Below are positions 25,627-36,204 of a stretch of 57,777 nucleotides of DNA, one piece after another; positions within the stretch are counted from its first letter, which is position 1; every line of letters begins with the position of its first letter. The notes beneath the pieces were generated by a model. The model saw nothing but the letters and a program-made list of their open reading frames with translations. It was not told where the DNA came from and made no database searches. Location: NCBI RefSeq assembly GCF_000473225.1, contig NZ_AXBG01000028.1:1-57777 (forward strand). Direction: 5' to 3'. Source of the stretch: Sedimentitalea nanhaiensis DSM 24252 (GTDB taxonomy: Bacteria > Pseudomonadota > Alphaproteobacteria > Rhodobacterales > Rhodobacteraceae). Made by a program: the position numbers and the translations under genes.

Positions 25627-26484
25627 TTACTCCTTGAGGCCCGAGGACATGTGCAGCACCCAGTCGACGATCAGGTTGACCCCGATGGTCAGCAGCGCGA
25701 TGGCCCCGGCAGGTAGCAGCGGCGCAAGGCCGAATGTCGCTGTCTGCCAGGTCGAGAAATCGGCAAAGCCGATCAGCTTGGCGCTTTCGCGGACCATGCC
25801 GCCCCAGTCGGCGGTGGGCGGCTGGATGCCGAGGCCGAGGAATGACAGCGCCGAGATGAAGAGGAAGACAAAGCAGAAGCGCAGGCCGAATTCCGCGATC
25901 AGGGGCGCCGCGGCATTGGGCAGCACCTCCTTGCGGATCAGCCACCACAGGCCCTCGCCGCGCATCCGCGCCACCTCGATATAATCCATTGTCAGAATGC
26001 CTTGGGCGACGGCGCGCGACAGGCGGTAGACACGGGTGCTGTCCAGGATGGCGATGACGAAGATCAGGGCCAGGACCGATGTACCGGTGATGGTCAGGAT
26101 GAGCAGCGCGAAGATCAGCGCCGGGATCGCCATCAGCACATCGACCACGCGCGCACTGATCGCGTCGAACCATCCGCCGAGGGTAGCGGCCAGAAGGCCC
26201 ATGGTCGCGCCTAGAAGGAAGGCCAGCGCCGTTGTGGCCAGCGCGATGCCAACCGTATTGCGCGCGCCGTAGATCAGACGCGAGAGCACGTCGCGCCCCA
26301 GCGCATCGGTGCCAAGGTAATGTGGCGCGGCCCAGGGCTGATATTGCGCACCCACCGAGGCCGCCTCGGGATAGGGGGCCAGCAGCGGCGCGGCAATGGC
26401 CAGGACGGCGTAGAGACCGATGATCGCGATGCCGATCCAAGCCGAAACCGGCGCGCCGCGCAAGGTGTATAGTATTTCGTTCAC
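25627..26484 (-). CDS. ABC transporter permease, DppC type
   Basis: A 285-residue inner-membrane permease. The N-terminal segment AWIGIAIIGLYAVLAIAAPLLAPYP and the motif YLGTDALGRDVLSRLIYGARNTVGIAL are hallmarks of DppC/OppC. Five to six membrane segments follow and the EAA-type loop is EVARMRGEGLWWLIRKEVLPNAA. It lies four bases after the DppB-type gene and three before the ATPase gene. Confidence 0.92.
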   Translation of the reverse strand: MNEILYTLRGAPVSAWIGIAIIGLYAVLAIAAPLLAPYPEAASVGAQYQPWAAPHYLGTDALGRDVLSRLIYGARNTVGIALATTALAFLLGATMGLLAATLGGWFDAISARVVDVLMAIPALIFALLILTITGTSVLALIFVIAILDSTRVYRLSRAVAQGILTMDYIEVARMRGEGLWWLIRKEVLPNAAAPLIAEFGLRFCFVFLFISALSFLGLGIQPPTADWGGMVRESAKLIGFADFSTWQTATFGLAPLLPAGAIALLTIGVNLIVDWVLHMSSGLKE

Positions 26485-26488
26485 GGCG

Positions 26489-27445
26489 CTACCTCGGGTG
26501 CAGAAGGCGGGGATTGGCGATGATCGACAGGATATCCGCCGCGAGGTTCAAAATGATGTAGGTGGCCGCGAATATCAGGCAGGCGGCCTGCACCACGGTC
26601 ACATCGCGATTCGACACCGCATCGACCAGGATCTGACCCAGGCCGGGATAGACGAAGACCACCTCGACCAGCACCACCCCGACGATCAGATAGGCAAGGT
26701 TCAGCGCGATCACGTTTATGATCGGCGCGAGCGCATTGGGCAGGGCATGAACCGCGATCACGCGCCAGCGCTTCATCCCCTTCAGATGCGCCATCTCGAT
26801 ATAAGGCAGAGCCAAGAGGTTCAGAATCGCCGCCCGAGTCATGCGCATCATGTAGGCCAGCACGATCAGCGTCAGCGTCATCGCGGGCAGAAACGTCAGG
26901 TAAAGCCGCTCGCCGAGGCCCGTGCCGGGATCGACATTGGCGAGGCTGGGAAACCAGCCGAGTGCCACCGAAAAGATCAGGATCAGGATATAGGCGATGA
27001 AGAACTCGGGGAACGAGATCGCGGCCAAAGTCGAGCTGCTGAGCATCCGGTCGAAGACAGATCCGTTATAGAGCGCGGCCAGCATGCCCGACACCACGGC
27101 GATCGGAACCGCGATCGCGGCGGCATAGCCTGCAAGGAAAAACGTGTTGGCCGCGCGCTGGCCGATCAGTTCGGAGATGGGGCGCTGATTGGCGAGGCTG
27201 ATGCCGAAATCGCCCGTGACGGCGCCGCCAAGCCATGACAGGTAGCGCGCGGGCAGGGACCGGTTCAGATCGTATTTCTCGCGAAAAGCGTTCAGGCTTT
27301 CTTCGGTCGCGGCCTGGCCAAGAACCTCGGTCGCGATGTCGCCGGGCAGCATTTCGATGGCGCCGAAGATGATGATCGTCACGACGAAAAGCGTCATGCA
27401 TCCGACCAGCAGTCTTTTCAGAATGATCGACAGGATAGTCCGCAT
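26489..27445 (-). CDS. ABC transporter permease, DppB type
   Basis: A 318-residue inner-membrane permease of the DppB/OppB family: an N-terminal membrane helix (LVGCMTLFVVTIIIFGAIEMLPGD), the periplasmic motif RYLSWLGGAVTGDFGISL, and the EAA-type loop IEMAHLKGMKRWRVIAVHALPNALAPI. It is the first gene of the permease-ATPase-deacylase operon. A HutC-like palindrome lies 31 bases upstream, so histidine or urocanate probably induces this transporter. Confidence 0.92.
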   Translation of the reverse strand: MRTILSIILKRLLVGCMTLFVVTIIIFGAIEMLPGDIATEVLGQAATEESLNAFREKYDLNRSLPARYLSWLGGAVTGDFGISLANQRPISELIGQRAANTFFLAGYAAAIAVPIAVVSGMLAALYNGSVFDRMLSSSTLAAISFPEFFIAYILILIFSVALGWFPSLANVDPGTGLGERLYLTFLPAMTLTLIVLAYMMRMTRAAILNLLALPYIEMAHLKGMKRWRVIAVHALPNALAPIINVIALNLAYLIVGVVLVEVVFVYPGLGQILVDAVSNRDVTVVQAACLIFAATYIILNLAADILSIIANPRLLHPR

Positions 27446-27476
27446 CTAAACCGCTTCTTGTCCAAGGGATTCCGTT

Positions 27477-27491
27477 TATGTCTAGACTATA
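27477..27491. promoter_or_regulatory. HutC-like palindrome before the transporter operon
   Basis: TATGTCTAGACTATA, with the perfect palindrome GTCTAGAC at its centre, lies 31 bases upstream of the DppB-type gene. It shares TATGTCTA with the operators before hutF and the formaldehyde dehydrogenase gene. Confidence 0.55.
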
Positions 27492-27588
27492 TATAGGGTG
27501 ATTGAGGTCGCCTAGCCCCGCAAGCGCAGGCTTGATGCGCCGTCGTTTAGAATATCTACAAGGTCGCGCCGCAGGCTTGGTGTGGGAT

Positions 27589-27605
27589 AAGATATAGACT
27601 ATAAG
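27589..27605. promoter_or_regulatory. HutC-like site before hutC
   Basis: AAGATATAGACTATAAG lies 34 bases upstream of hutC. Its reverse complement contains TATAGTCTATA, related to the other sites by one inserted base. It suggests autoregulation of HutC. Confidence 0.45.
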
Positions 27606-27639
27606 TGCAATAGCGCGAACTTATGCGAAGGCTTGCCCG

Positions 27640-28329
27640 ATGAATGCCACTTACAAGGATGTGAAATCGGACATCCTGTCCAAGATCACCAGCGGCCATT
27701 GGCAGCCCGGCAGCCTTATCCCGAACGAGATCGAGCTTGCGGAAACCTATGGCTGCGCCCGCGCGACCGTGAACCGCGCTATGCGCGAGCTGGCGGATGA
27801 CGGCCTGATCGAGCGGCGGCGCAAGGCAGGCACGCGAGTCCGCGCAAGTCCGATCCGGCAGGCGCGTTTCGACATTCCGCTTGTGCGCCGCGAGATCGAG
27901 GACAAGGGCGCCGAATATCGCTACAGCCTTGCGTCGCGCAGCATCGAGACTGCGCCCGACTGGCTGCGCACGCGGCTTCAGCTGGGGCAGGGGGCCGACG
28001 CGCTGCACCTCGTCTGCATGCATTACGCCGATGGCGATCCGTTCCAGCACGAGGATCGCTGGATCAATCTCGAGGTTCTGCCGCAGGCGCGAGATGCCGA
28101 CTTCTCGCAGGTCGGGCCCAATGAATGGCTGGTTTCGACCATTCCCTTCTCGACGGCCGAGATCAGCTTTTCCGCCACGCTGGCCGATAGGGCGCTGGCC
28201 GAGTATCTGGCCTGCGACACCGGTGCGCCGCTTTTTACAGTCGAACGGGCGACGTGGTTCGAGGGGGATGCAAACACCTTCGTCCGGCTCACGTACCGCC
28301 CCGGCCACCGGATGACGACGCGCTATTGA
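27640..28329 (+). CDS. hutC: Histidine utilisation repressor HutC (GntR family)
   Basis: A 229-residue GntR/HutC protein. The N-terminal winged HTH reads SGHWQPGSLIPNEIELAETYGCARATVNRAMRELADDGLIERRRKAGTRV. The UTRA effector domain contains the HutC-type stretches HEDRWINLEVLPQARDADFSQVGPNEWL and ends VRLTYRPGHRMTTRY. HutC senses urocanate in studied bacteria and releases hut promoters. It is divergent from the transporter operon and followed 27 bases later by a PLP enzyme gene. Copies of a common palindrome near several island promoters fit its role as regulator of the island. Confidence 0.92.
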   Translation: MNATYKDVKSDILSKITSGHWQPGSLIPNEIELAETYGCARATVNRAMRELADDGLIERRRKAGTRVRASPIRQARFDIPLVRREIEDKGAEYRYSLASRSIETAPDWLRTRLQLGQGADALHLVCMHYADGDPFQHEDRWINLEVLPQARDADFSQVGPNEWLVSTIPFSTAEISFSATLADRALAEYLACDTGAPLFTVERATWFEGDANTFVRLTYRPGHRMTTRY

Positions 28330-28356
28330 GCGCCCTTTGCAATCGAAAGACACGCT

Positions 28357-29496
28357 ATGAGCACCCAATCACTCGCCACCCTGATGACGCCCTGCCTGAT
28401 CGTCGACGAGGCCAGGATGACGCGCAATATCGAGCGTCTCGCGGCCCATGCGGCCAGCCTCGGAGTGCCGCTGCGCCCGCACCTGAAGACCGGCAAATCG
28501 GTGGAGGTGGCCCACCGGATGCTGCCGGGCGGTAACGGGCCTGCGATGGTCTCGACCCTGGCCGAGGCCGAGGTCTTTGCCGCTGCCGGGATCCGCGACA
28601 TCACCTACGGCGTCGGTATCGCCCTGAACAAGCTGGACCGCGTTCTGGATCTGCACCGCGCCGGGTGCCGCCTGACGGTCCTTGTCGACTCCGCCGCGCA
28701 GGCGCGGGCCGTTGCAGACGCGTCGAGCCATGCGGGCATTGCCATTCCGGCGCTGATCGAGATCGACAGCGACGGCCATCGCAGCGGGTTGGTGCCGGAT
28801 GATCCGGAAATCATCGAGATCGGGCGCATCCTGCAGGATGGGGGCGCCGAATTGGCGGGTGTCCTCTGTCACGCGGGCCAGAGCTATGGCGCGGTGGGCC
28901 GCGCCGCGCAGGCCAAATTCGCCGAGGTCGAGCGCGCCGCGCTGGTGCGCGCCGCCGAGGCGCTGCGCGGCGCAGGACTGCCATGCCCGGTGATCAGCGC
29001 AGGGTCGACCCCCACTGCCCATGCCGCGACGGATCTGACCGGCGTGACCGAGCTGCGCGCGGGCGTTTACGTATTCTTCGATCTGGTGATGGCGGGCATC
29101 GGCGCCTGCGCGGTGGACGATATCGCGCTGTCGGTGCTGACCACGGTGATCGGCCATCAGCCCGCGCGCGGCTCGATCATGGTCGATGCGGGCTGGATGG
29201 CGCTGTCACGAGATCGTGGCACGGCGGCGCAGGAGGTGGATCAAGGCTATGGCCTGGTCTGCGATGAAGCGGGGCGCCCGATCCCGGATCTGATCGTCAC
29301 CCAGACCAGTCAGGAGCATGGGACGATTGCCGTGCGCCCCGGATCAAGCGCGGCCATGCCCGCTCTGCCTATAGGCACGCGCCTGCGCATCCTGCCCAAC
29401 CATGCCTGCGCGACCGCGTCGCAGCATGGGCACTACAACGTCATTCCCGCCAAGGGCGGTCCGCTCATGCAATGGGAGCGGTTCGGCGGCTGGTAG
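28357..29496 (+). CDS. D-threonine aldolase / D-serine dehydratase-like PLP enzyme
   Basis: A 379-residue fold-type III PLP enzyme of the alanine-racemase-N/DSD1 group: TPCLIVDEARMTRNIERLAAHA, the PLP lysine at about Lys44 in RPHLKTGKS, and a C-terminal metal site HACAT followed by QHG. Relatives are metal-dependent D-threonine or D-3-hydroxyaspartate aldolases and D-serine dehydratases. It forms a likely operon with hutC. It is not part of the standard histidine pathway, so it may act on a D- or beta-hydroxylated side product or on a different substrate of the island. The substrate cannot be read from the sequence. Confidence 0.82.
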   Translation: MSTQSLATLMTPCLIVDEARMTRNIERLAAHAASLGVPLRPHLKTGKSVEVAHRMLPGGNGPAMVSTLAEAEVFAAAGIRDITYGVGIALNKLDRVLDLHRAGCRLTVLVDSAAQARAVADASSHAGIAIPALIEIDSDGHRSGLVPDDPEIIEIGRILQDGGAELAGVLCHAGQSYGAVGRAAQAKFAEVERAALVRAAEALRGAGLPCPVISAGSTPTAHAATDLTGVTELRAGVYVFFDLVMAGIGACAVDDIALSVLTTVIGHQPARGSIMVDAGWMALSRDRGTAAQEVDQGYGLVCDEAGRPIPDLIVTQTSQEHGTIAVRPGSSAAMPALPIGTRLRILPNHACATASQHGHYNVIPAKGGPLMQWERFGGW

Positions 29497-29538
29497 GGTG
29501 GGATTGCCGCCGGGGAGGGCCCCGGCGGCGAAAGCGCA

Positions 29539-31206
29539 TCAGAGGATGCCGGGCAGGTTCAGCCCCTGCTTGCGGGCGCAGTCCAGCGCCTCCTCATAAC
29601 CCGCATCGGCATGGCGCATGACGCCGGTGGCCGGATCGTTCCAGAGGACACGCGCGATGCGGCGGTCGGCATCCTCGCTACCATCACAGCAGATCACCAT
29701 GCCCGAGTGCTGGCTGAAGCCCATGCCGACGCCGCCGCCATGGTGCAGCGACACCCAGGTCGCGCCCGAGGCGGTGTTCAACAGCGCATTGAGCAGCGGC
29801 CAGTCGGATACGGCATCGCTGCCGTCCTTCATTGCCTCCGTCTCGCGGTTGGGCGATGCGACCGAGCCTGAATCAAGGTGATCGCGGCCGATCACGATGG
29901 GCGCGCTCAGCTCGCCACTGCGGACCATCTCGTTGAAGGCGAGGCCCAGCTTGTGACGCACCCCGAGGCCGACCCAGCAGATGCGCGCGGGCAAACCCTG
30001 AAAGCTGATCCGCTCGCGCGCCATATCGAGCCAGTTGTGCAGATGCGTGTCCTCCGACAGGATCTCCTTCACCTTGGCGTCGGTCTTGTAGATATCCTCG
30101 GGATCACCCGAGAGGGCAGCCCAGCGGAAGGGGCCGATGCCGCGGCAGAAAAGCGGGCGAATATAGGCGGGGACGAATCCCGGGAAGGCAAAGGCATTCT
30201 CCAGCCCTTCCTCCAGCGCGACCTGGCGGATGTTGTTGCCATAGTCCAGCGTCGGCACACCCGCGTTCCAGAAATCGACCATCGCGGCGACATGCACCTT
30301 CATGCTGGCGCGGGCGGCTTTCTCGACGGCCTTGGGATCGCTCTCGCGCTTGTCGCGCCACTGGGCCATGGTCCAGCCCTGCGGTAGGTAGCCATTGACC
30401 GGATCGTGGGCACTGGTCTGGTCGGTGACGATATCGGGATGCACGCCGCGCTTGACCAGCTCGGGAAAGACATCGGCGGCATTGCCCAATAGGGCGACCG
30501 ACTTGGCCTCGCCCGCCTTGGTCCAGCGGTCGATCATTTCCAGCGCCTCGTCCAACGTCTCGGCCTTTTCATCGACATAGCGGGTGCGCAGGCGGAAATC
30601 GATGCTGTCGGGATTGCACTCGACCGCGAGGCAGCAGGCGCCGGCCATCACGGCGGCGAGCGGCTGCGCGCCGCCCATGCCGCCAAGTCCGCCGGTCAGG
30701 ATCCACTTGCTGGTCAGATCGCCATCGTAGTGCTGGCGGCCGGCCTCGACGAATGTCTCGTAGGTGCCCTGAACGATGCCTTGGCTGCCGATATAGATCC
30801 ACGATCCGGCGGTCATCTGGCCGTACATCGCCAGACCCTTCTTATCCAGTTCGTTGAAATGGTCCCAGGTCGCCCAATGTGGCACGAGGTTGCTGTTGGC
30901 GATCAACACGCGCGGCGCGTCCTTGTGGGTCTGAAAGACGCCCACGGGCTTGCCCGATTGCACCAGCAGCGTCTGATCCTCTTCGAGATCCTTGAGGCTG
31001 GCCACGATGGTGTCGAAATCGTCCCAGGTGCGCGCGGCGCGCCCGATGCCGCCATAGACGACCAGCTCGTGCGGGTTTTCGGCCACATCGGGATGCAGGT
31101 TGTTCATCAGCATCCGCATGGGCGCTTCGGTCATCCAGGTCTTGGCTGTGATCTCGCTGCCGGTCGCGGGATAGATGTCGCGCGTGTTCTTGCGGGAATT
31201 GCTCAT
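29539..31206 (-). CDS. hutU: Urocanate hydratase HutU
   Basis: A 555-residue protein that aligns by eye over its whole length with urocanase: [40 protein letters not shown] at the start, [13 protein letters not shown] for NAD binding, and [37 protein letters not shown]. The enzyme uses tightly bound NAD to turn urocanate into imidazolone propionate. It is the last gene of hutI-hutH-hutG-hutU and overlaps hutG by four bases (ATGA), so the operon is translationally coupled. Intact and of normal length. Confidence 0.98.
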   Translation of the reverse strand: MSNSRKNTRDIYPATGSEITAKTWMTEAPMRMLMNNLHPDVAENPHELVVYGGIGRAARTWDDFDTIVASLKDLEEDQTLLVQSGKPVGVFQTHKDAPRVLIANSNLVPHWATWDHFNELDKKGLAMYGQMTAGSWIYIGSQGIVQGTYETFVEAGRQHYDGDLTSKWILTGGLGGMGGAQPLAAVMAGACCLAVECNPDSIDFRLRTRYVDEKAETLDEALEMIDRWTKAGEAKSVALLGNAADVFPELVKRGVHPDIVTDQTSAHDPVNGYLPQGWTMAQWRDKRESDPKAVEKAARASMKVHVAAMVDFWNAGVPTLDYGNNIRQVALEEGLENAFAFPGFVPAYIRPLFCRGIGPFRWAALSGDPEDIYKTDAKVKEILSEDTHLHNWLDMARERISFQGLPARICWVGLGVRHKLGLAFNEMVRSGELSAPIVIGRDHLDSGSVASPNRETEAMKDGSDAVSDWPLLNALLNTASGATWVSLHHGGGVGMGFSQHSGMVICCDGSEDADRRIARVLWNDPATGVMRHADAGYEEALDCARKQGLNLPGIL

Positions 31207-32015
31207 GAGGTGCCTCCGGGCGTGAGTTTTGCGATAAGGGCCGGATCGGCCAGTTGGGTCAGAATGTCCTTGAGGGGACGGCGCAGACGCTCGGCCTTGG
31301 CGCTGTCATAGCTCCAAGGCGGATTTTCGGCGCTCAGATAGGTCGCTTGCGACAGTTCCATCTGGATGGCGTGTATGCCGTGCGTGGGCTGGCCATAGTG
31401 ACGCGTCGTCCAGCCGCCCTTGAAACGTCCGTTGAGCACGCTGTTATAGCCTTCGGCAGCGGCGCAAACGTCCTGGACAATGGCTTCGATCGCGGGATCG
31501 CAGGTGGCGCCCATATTGTTGCCGATGCTGAAATCGGGCAGCACGCCATCGAAAAGAAACGGGATTTCCGAACGGATCGAATGGCAGTCATAGAGGATCG
31601 CGATGCCGTGGATCGCCTTCACCCGCTCCATCTCGGCTTTGAGAGCTGCGTGGTAGGGCGCGTGATAGCTCAGGCGGCGCTCTTCGATTTCGTCCGTGTC
31701 GGGCGCGCGGTGCCAGATGTCATGCCCGTCGAAATCGGTCAGCGGCACGAGGCCGGTGGTGTTCTGACCGGGATAGAGCGACGCGCCCGACGGGTCGCGA
31801 TTGGCGTCGATCACATAGCGGTGGAAGGTCGCCCGCACCGTCGTGGCACCGGGCAGCAGCCCGTCATAGAGCCGCTCGATATGCCAATCGGTATCGTCGA
31901 GGCCGCGGCCCCGCTCGTTCAGATCCGCCATGATCGCGTCCGGCACATGGGTGCCCGTATGGGGCAGGCCCAGAACGATGGGGCTGTCGCCGCGGGTAAC
32001 TTCTACAGGTGTCAT
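31203..32015 (-). CDS. hutG: N-formylglutamate deformylase HutG
   Basis: A 270-residue N-formylglutamate amidohydrolase of the FGase family: [68 protein letters not shown], and a C-terminal [23 protein letters not shown]. It is the final step of the five-step route and gives glutamate and formate. It is not the formiminoglutamase also called HutG in some bacteria, which agrees with the presence of hutF. Overlaps both neighbours by four bases. Confidence 0.95.
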   Translation of the reverse strand: MTPVEVTRGDSPIVLGLPHTGTHVPDAIMADLNERGRGLDDTDWHIERLYDGLLPGATTVRATFHRYVIDANRDPSGASLYPGQNTTGLVPLTDFDGHDIWHRAPDTDEIEERRLSYHAPYHAALKAEMERVKAIHGIAILYDCHSIRSEIPFLFDGVLPDFSIGNNMGATCDPAIEAIVQDVCAAAEGYNSVLNGRFKGGWTTRHYGQPTHGIHAIQMELSQATYLSAENPPWSYDSAKAERLRRPLKDILTQLADPALIAKLTPGGTS

Positions 32016-33550
32016 GCGCCCAGCTCCGGCATCGGGGTGCCCGCCGCCTCGATGATGGCGCCCGTGGCGATCATCTGCGCCGCGCGCTCCAGATCGGGGG
32101 CCATGTAGCGGTCATCGCCCAGCGTCTTGACCTCTTGGCGCACACGCGCGACAACGCGGGCCAGCGCGGCGCTGGTGGCCAATGGTGCGCGGAAATCGAC
32201 GCCCTGCGCCGCGCAAAGAAGTTCCACCCCGAGGATGCGGGTGAGGTTGTCCAGCATCGGCATCAGGCGCCGCGCGCCATGCGCCGCCATGCTCACGTGA
32301 TCTTCCTGATTGGCGGAAGTGGGCGTGCTGTCGGTAACGCAAGGATTGGCCAGATGCTTGTTCTCGCTCATCAATGCGGCGGTTGTGACTTCGGCGATCA
32401 TGTAGCCCGAATTCAGCCCCGGACGCGGCGTCAGGAAGGCAGGCAGATCGTGGCTGAGCACCGGATCGACAATCAGCGCGACGCGCCGCTGGGCGATGGC
32501 GCCGATCTCGGCCACGGCCAGCGCGATCATGTCGGCGGCAAAGCCGACCGGCTCGGCATGAAAGTTACCGCCCGAGACGATCAGATCCGCCTCGGTCAGC
32601 ACAAGCGGATTGTCCGTTGCTGCATTCGCCTCGATTTCCAGCGTTCGCGCGGCCTGGCGCAGCACATCCATCGCGGCGCCCGTCACCTGCGGCTGGCAGC
32701 GGATGCAATAGGGATCCTGCACGCGCGCGTCGCCGTCCACATGGCTTTCGCGGATTTCCGAACCGCTGAGCAGCGCGCGCATCGTCTCGCCTGCCTCGAT
32801 CTGACCGCGATGCCCGCGAAGCTGGTGAATTTCGGGCTGCAAGGGTGCGGTCGAGCCCATGATGGCGTCCGTCGAGAGCGCGGATGTGACCAGCGCGGAA
32901 TGCGCCGCGCGCCATGCGCCGAACAGGCCCGCCAGCGCGAAAGCGGTGGAGAATTGCGTGCCGTTGATCAGCGCCAGCCCCTCTTTGGGGCCCAGCTCGA
33001 TCGGGCTGAGGCCCGCGGCCTCCAACGCCTTGTCGCCCGCCATCACCGTGCCGCCGAATTCGGCCTCGCCATGGCCCATCATGACGGCCGCCATATGCGC
33101 AAGCGGTGCCAGATCGCCCGACGCCCCGACCGAGCCCTGGGCCGGGATCTGGGGCGTCACGCCCTTGTCCAGCATCGCTTCGATCAGATGTGTCAGCTCG
33201 AGCCGCACACCCGACGCGCCGCGCCCGAGGCTGAGCAGCTTGAGCGCCATCAGCAGCCGCGCCATGCGGCGCGGAATGGCCGGACCGACGCCGCAGCAAT
33301 GCGACAGGATCAGGTTGCGCTGCAGCGTGGCCGTATCCTCGGACGCGATTTTGACAGAGGCCAGCTTGCCAAAGCCGGTATTGACGCCATAGACGGCATC
33401 GGTTCCGGCGACGGCGCGGGCGATCCGCGCATGGGCGCGCTCGATATCCGGATGGCACGCGGGATCGAGGCGCACGGCGGCCTCGCTCCAATAGATCTGC
33501 GCCAGATGGTCCAGCGTCACGGCGCCGGGCGTCAGGGTAAGCGTGGTCAC
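32012..33550 (-). CDS. hutH: Histidine ammonia-lyase HutH
   Basis: A 512-residue histidine ammonia-lyase. The self-processing Ala-Ser-Gly triad that forms the MIO cofactor is in [24 protein letters not shown] and [15 protein letters not shown] are further signatures. It converts histidine to urocanate and ammonia. The start is taken as the GTG at 33550, which overlaps the hutI stop (GTGA) and follows a GGAGG ribosome-binding site; an upstream start would run into hutI. Intact. Confidence 0.97.
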   Translation of the reverse strand: MTTLTLTPGAVTLDHLAQIYWSEAAVRLDPACHPDIERAHARIARAVAGTDAVYGVNTGFGKLASVKIASEDTATLQRNLILSHCCGVGPAIPRRMARLLMALKLLSLGRGASGVRLELTHLIEAMLDKGVTPQIPAQGSVGASGDLAPLAHMAAVMMGHGEAEFGGTVMAGDKALEAAGLSPIELGPKEGLALINGTQFSTAFALAGLFGAWRAAHSALVTSALSTDAIMGSTAPLQPEIHQLRGHRGQIEAGETMRALLSGSEIRESHVDGDARVQDPYCIRCQPQVTGAAMDVLRQAARTLEIEANAATDNPLVLTEADLIVSGGNFHAEPVGFAADMIALAVAEIGAIAQRRVALIVDPVLSHDLPAFLTPRPGLNSGYMIAEVTTAALMSENKHLANPCVTDSTPTSANQEDHVSMAAHGARRLMPMLDNLTRILGVELLCAAQGVDFRAPLATSAALARVVARVRQEVKTLGDDRYMAPDLERAAQMIATGAIIEAAGTPMPELGA

Positions 33551-34758
33551 GAAATGCCTCCGAAGATACGGGAATGAAGCGGGTTGAACCCGATGCGATA
33601 GCTCAGCTCGGCCGGTGTCTTGACCTCCCAGACGGCCAGATCGGCGCGCTTGCCCTCGGCGATGGTTCCGCAATCATCTAGCCCCAGTGCGGCAGCCGCG
33701 TTGCGCGTCGCGCCGGCCAGCGCCTCTTCGGGCGTCATGCGAAAGAGGGTGCAGGCCATGTTCATGGTCAAGAGCAGCGAGGTCAGGGGGGACGAGCCGG
33801 GGTTGTTGTCGGTCGCCAGCGCCATCGGCACGCCTGCCTTGCGCAAGGCGGCGATGGGTGGGGCCTGGGTCTCGCGGATGGTGTAGAAGGCGCCGGGCAG
33901 GATGACGGCGATGGTGACGGCCTTCGCCAGCGCGGCGACGCCGGCATCGTCCAGATATTCGATGTGATCTGCCGAGATGGCGCCATGCTCTGCCGCCATG
34001 ATCGCGCCTCCGAGGTTCGACAGCTGCTCGGCATGGATCTTGACCGGCAGTCCCAGCTCGCCCGCAACGTCAAAGACGCGGCTGACCTGTTCGGGCGAAA
34101 AGGCGATGCCTTCGCAAAAAGCGTCGACCGCGTCGACCAGCCCTTCGGCATGGGCCTTGCGCAGAGTGGGGATGCAGACCTCGTCTATATAGGCGTCGGG
34201 GCGGCCGTCATATTCGGCTGGCACCGCATGCGCGCCGAGGAACGTGGTGCAGACCCGCACCGGACGCTCGTGCCCGATGCGGCGCGCGGCGCGTAGCATC
34301 CGCAGCTCGGTCTCGGTGTCGAGGCCGTAGCCCGATTTGATTTCCAGCGTGCATACGCCCTCGGAGAGCAGCGCATCGACGCGGGGCAGGGCATCCGCCA
34401 CCATCCGGTCCACATCCGACGCGCGGGTTGCCGTCACGGTCGAGACGATGCCGCCGCCGGCGCGCGCCACCTCTTCGTAGCTGGCGCCGTTGAGGCGCAT
34501 CTCGAACTCGCCCGCGCGGTCGCCGCCATGCACGACGTGGGTGTGGCAGTCGATCAGGCCGGGCGTCACGAGGCGCCCCCCGAGGCTCTGCCCCGCTGTG
34601 CCGTCATACCGGGACGGCAGATCCGCGCGCGGGCCGACCCAGGCGATTCGCGCATCCTTGACGACGATCGCGGCATCTTCGATCAGGCCATAAGCGTCAC
34701 CCCCCGGCACCATGGTTGCGGCTGTAAAATCGACGTAAAGGGTGCTGCTATCTGTCAT
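33547..34758 (-). CDS. hutI: Imidazolonepropionase HutI
   Basis: A 403-residue amidohydrolase: metal ligands in [22 protein letters not shown], then [17 protein letters not shown] and [10 protein letters not shown], which together mark imidazolonepropionase. It opens the imidazolone ring to formiminoglutamate. It heads the hutIHGU operon. The ATG at 34758 ([11 protein letters not shown]) is used; the open frame extends far upstream through the antisense of hutF but has no support there. A perfect copy of the HutC-like operator lies 51 bases upstream, between hutI and hutF. Confidence 0.96.
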   Translation of the reverse strand: MTDSSTLYVDFTAATMVPGGDAYGLIEDAAIVVKDARIAWVGPRADLPSRYDGTAGQSLGGRLVTPGLIDCHTHVVHGGDRAGEFEMRLNGASYEEVARAGGGIVSTVTATRASDVDRMVADALPRVDALLSEGVCTLEIKSGYGLDTETELRMLRAARRIGHERPVRVCTTFLGAHAVPAEYDGRPDAYIDEVCIPTLRKAHAEGLVDAVDAFCEGIAFSPEQVSRVFDVAGELGLPVKIHAEQLSNLGGAIMAAEHGAISADHIEYLDDAGVAALAKAVTIAVILPGAFYTIRETQAPPIAALRKAGVPMALATDNNPGSSPLTSLLLTMNMACTLFRMTPEEALAGATRNAAAALGLDDCGTIAEGKRADLAVWEVKTPAELSYRIGFNPLHSRIFGGIS

Positions 34759-34809
34759 AAACTGTCCAAAATGGCTGAGGTTTCGCTTTTCCAACGGCTT
34801 TGGGCGCTG

Positions 34810-34827
34810 TATATGTCTATACATAAA
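34810..34827. promoter_or_regulatory. HutC operator between hutI and hutF
   Basis: TATATGTCTATACATAAA contains the inverted repeat TATGT-CTAT-ACATA. It ends 18 bases before the hutF ATG and begins 51 bases before the hutI ATG. The same 18 bases occur at 36826-36843. Binding by HutC is inferred from position and repetition. Confidence 0.8.
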
Positions 34828-34845
34828 CTTTCGAAAGGCAGTCAA

Positions 34846-36204
34846 ATGATTTTCGCGAAACAGGCGCTTCTGGCGGATGGGTGGGCTGGCGATGTCCGGT
34901 TGAGCATGGAGGCCGGCACGATCACCGAGGTGACCGCAGGCGCCAGCGCCGGGCCGGATGATTTGCGCGTCGACACAGTTTTGCCCGCGCTTGCCAACCT
35001 GCACAGCCACAGCTTTCAGCGCGCGATGGCGGGCATGACGGAATACCGCGCAGCTGGCAAAGACAGCTTCTGGACATGGCGCGATCTGATGTATCGCTTT
35101 ACCGCGCATCTCAGCCCCGAGCATATCGAGGCGTTTGCCGCCTTCGTTTTCCTCGAAATGCAGGAGGCGGGATATGCCAGCGTCGGCGAGTTTCATTACC
35201 TGCATCACCAGCCGGACGGCGGGCCTTATGACAATCTGGCAGAGCTTTCGGCGCGTATCGCTGCCGCCGCGCAGGTGTCGGGCATCGGCCTGACGCATCT
35301 GCCGGTGCTTTATACCTATGGCGGCGCGGGACAGACGCCGTTGCAGCCGGGACAGGCACGATTCGGCAACAGCGTGGATCGTTTCGGCGATCTGGTCGCG
35401 CATGCGCGCCGAGCGGTGGCAGAGCTGCCCGAGGATTGCCGCGTCGGCATCGCGCCCCATTCTCTGCGCGCCACCTCGCCGGATGATCTGGCGGCCGCGC
35501 TGGCCGCGCATGAGGGCGGCCCCGTCCATATCCACATCGCCGAGCAGCCCAAGGAGGTCACCGATATCGAGGCGTGGCTGGGCGCGCGCCCTGTCGACTG
35601 GCTGTTTGCGAATGCCGATGTCACGCCGGAATGGTGCCTGATCCACGCCACCCACATGACCGACGCCGAAACGCGGGCGATGGCCCATTCAGGCGCGGTT
35701 GCGGGCCTGTGCCCGATCACCGAGGCCAATCTGGGCGATGGCCCGTTCAACGGACCCGCCTATCTGCAGGCGCGCGGGGCCTTCGGCATCGGGTCGGACT
35801 CCAACGTGCGGATCTCACTGACCGAGGAGTTGCGCACGCTGGAATATTCGCAGCGGCTGCGCGACATGGCGCGCAATGTCATGGTCGTCGAGGAGGGGTC
35901 GGTTGGTCACATGCTCTATACCGGCGCGGCGCGCGGCGGGGCGCAGGCCCTGGGCCGCAACTCGGGCACGATCGCAGTGGGCCAGCTGGCCGATCTGGTG
36001 GCGATCGACAGCCAGGACACCGCGCTGATGGCGCTGCCGCGCCACCAGTTGCTGGATGGTCTGGTCTTTGCCGCGACGGACGGCGCGGTGAGCGATGTCT
36101 GGTCTGCCGGGCGGCACATGGTCAAGGACGGGGCGCATGTCGCGCGCGAGGGGATCGTCGCGCGCTATCGCGCCGCGATGCACAGCGTTATGGCCGCGCT
36201 CTGA
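34846..36204 (+). CDS. hutF: Formimidoylglutamate deiminase HutF
   Basis: A 452-residue amidohydrolase with [23 protein letters not shown] (metal-binding His pair), [28 protein letters not shown] and [26 protein letters not shown], the HutF pattern. It hydrolyses formiminoglutamate to formylglutamate and ammonia, which HutG then cleaves. It is divergent from hutI with a shared operator. The ATG at 34846 follows GAAAGG. Its 3' end overlaps the convergent hutD by 40 bases. Confidence 0.95.
   Translation: MIFAKQALLADGWAGDVRLSMEAGTITEVTAGASAGPDDLRVDTVLPALANLHSHSFQRAMAGMTEYRAAGKDSFWTWRDLMYRFTAHLSPEHIEAFAAFVFLEMQEAGYASVGEFHYLHHQPDGGPYDNLAELSARIAAAAQVSGIGLTHLPVLYTYGGAGQTPLQPGQARFGNSVDRFGDLVAHARRAVAELPEDCRVGIAPHSLRATSPDDLAAALAAHEGGPVHIHIAEQPKEVTDIEAWLGARPVDWLFANADVTPEWCLIHATHMTDAETRAMAHSGAVAGLCPITEANLGDGPFNGPAYLQARGAFGIGSDSNVRISLTEELRTLEYSQRLRDMARNVMVVEEGSVGHMLYTGAARGGAQALGRNSGTIAVGQLADLVAIDSQDTALMALPRHQLLDGLVFAATDGAVSDVWSAGRHMVKDGAHVAREGIVARYRAAMHSVMAAL

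Noticed and set aside
32009-33577. A 522-codon open frame on the plus strand opposite hutH.
   Set aside because: It is the shadow of a GC-rich gene: hutH on the other strand is unmistakable, and the shadow is rich in Arg, His and Gly with no domain. The same holds for long plus-strand frames opposite the HisC-like, FAD-oxidase and ABC genes.
34759-35688. Upstream extension of the hutI frame through the antisense of hutF.
   Set aside because: HutI similarity begins at the ATG at 34758, and the operator and promoter lie just upstream of it. The extension has no family resemblance.
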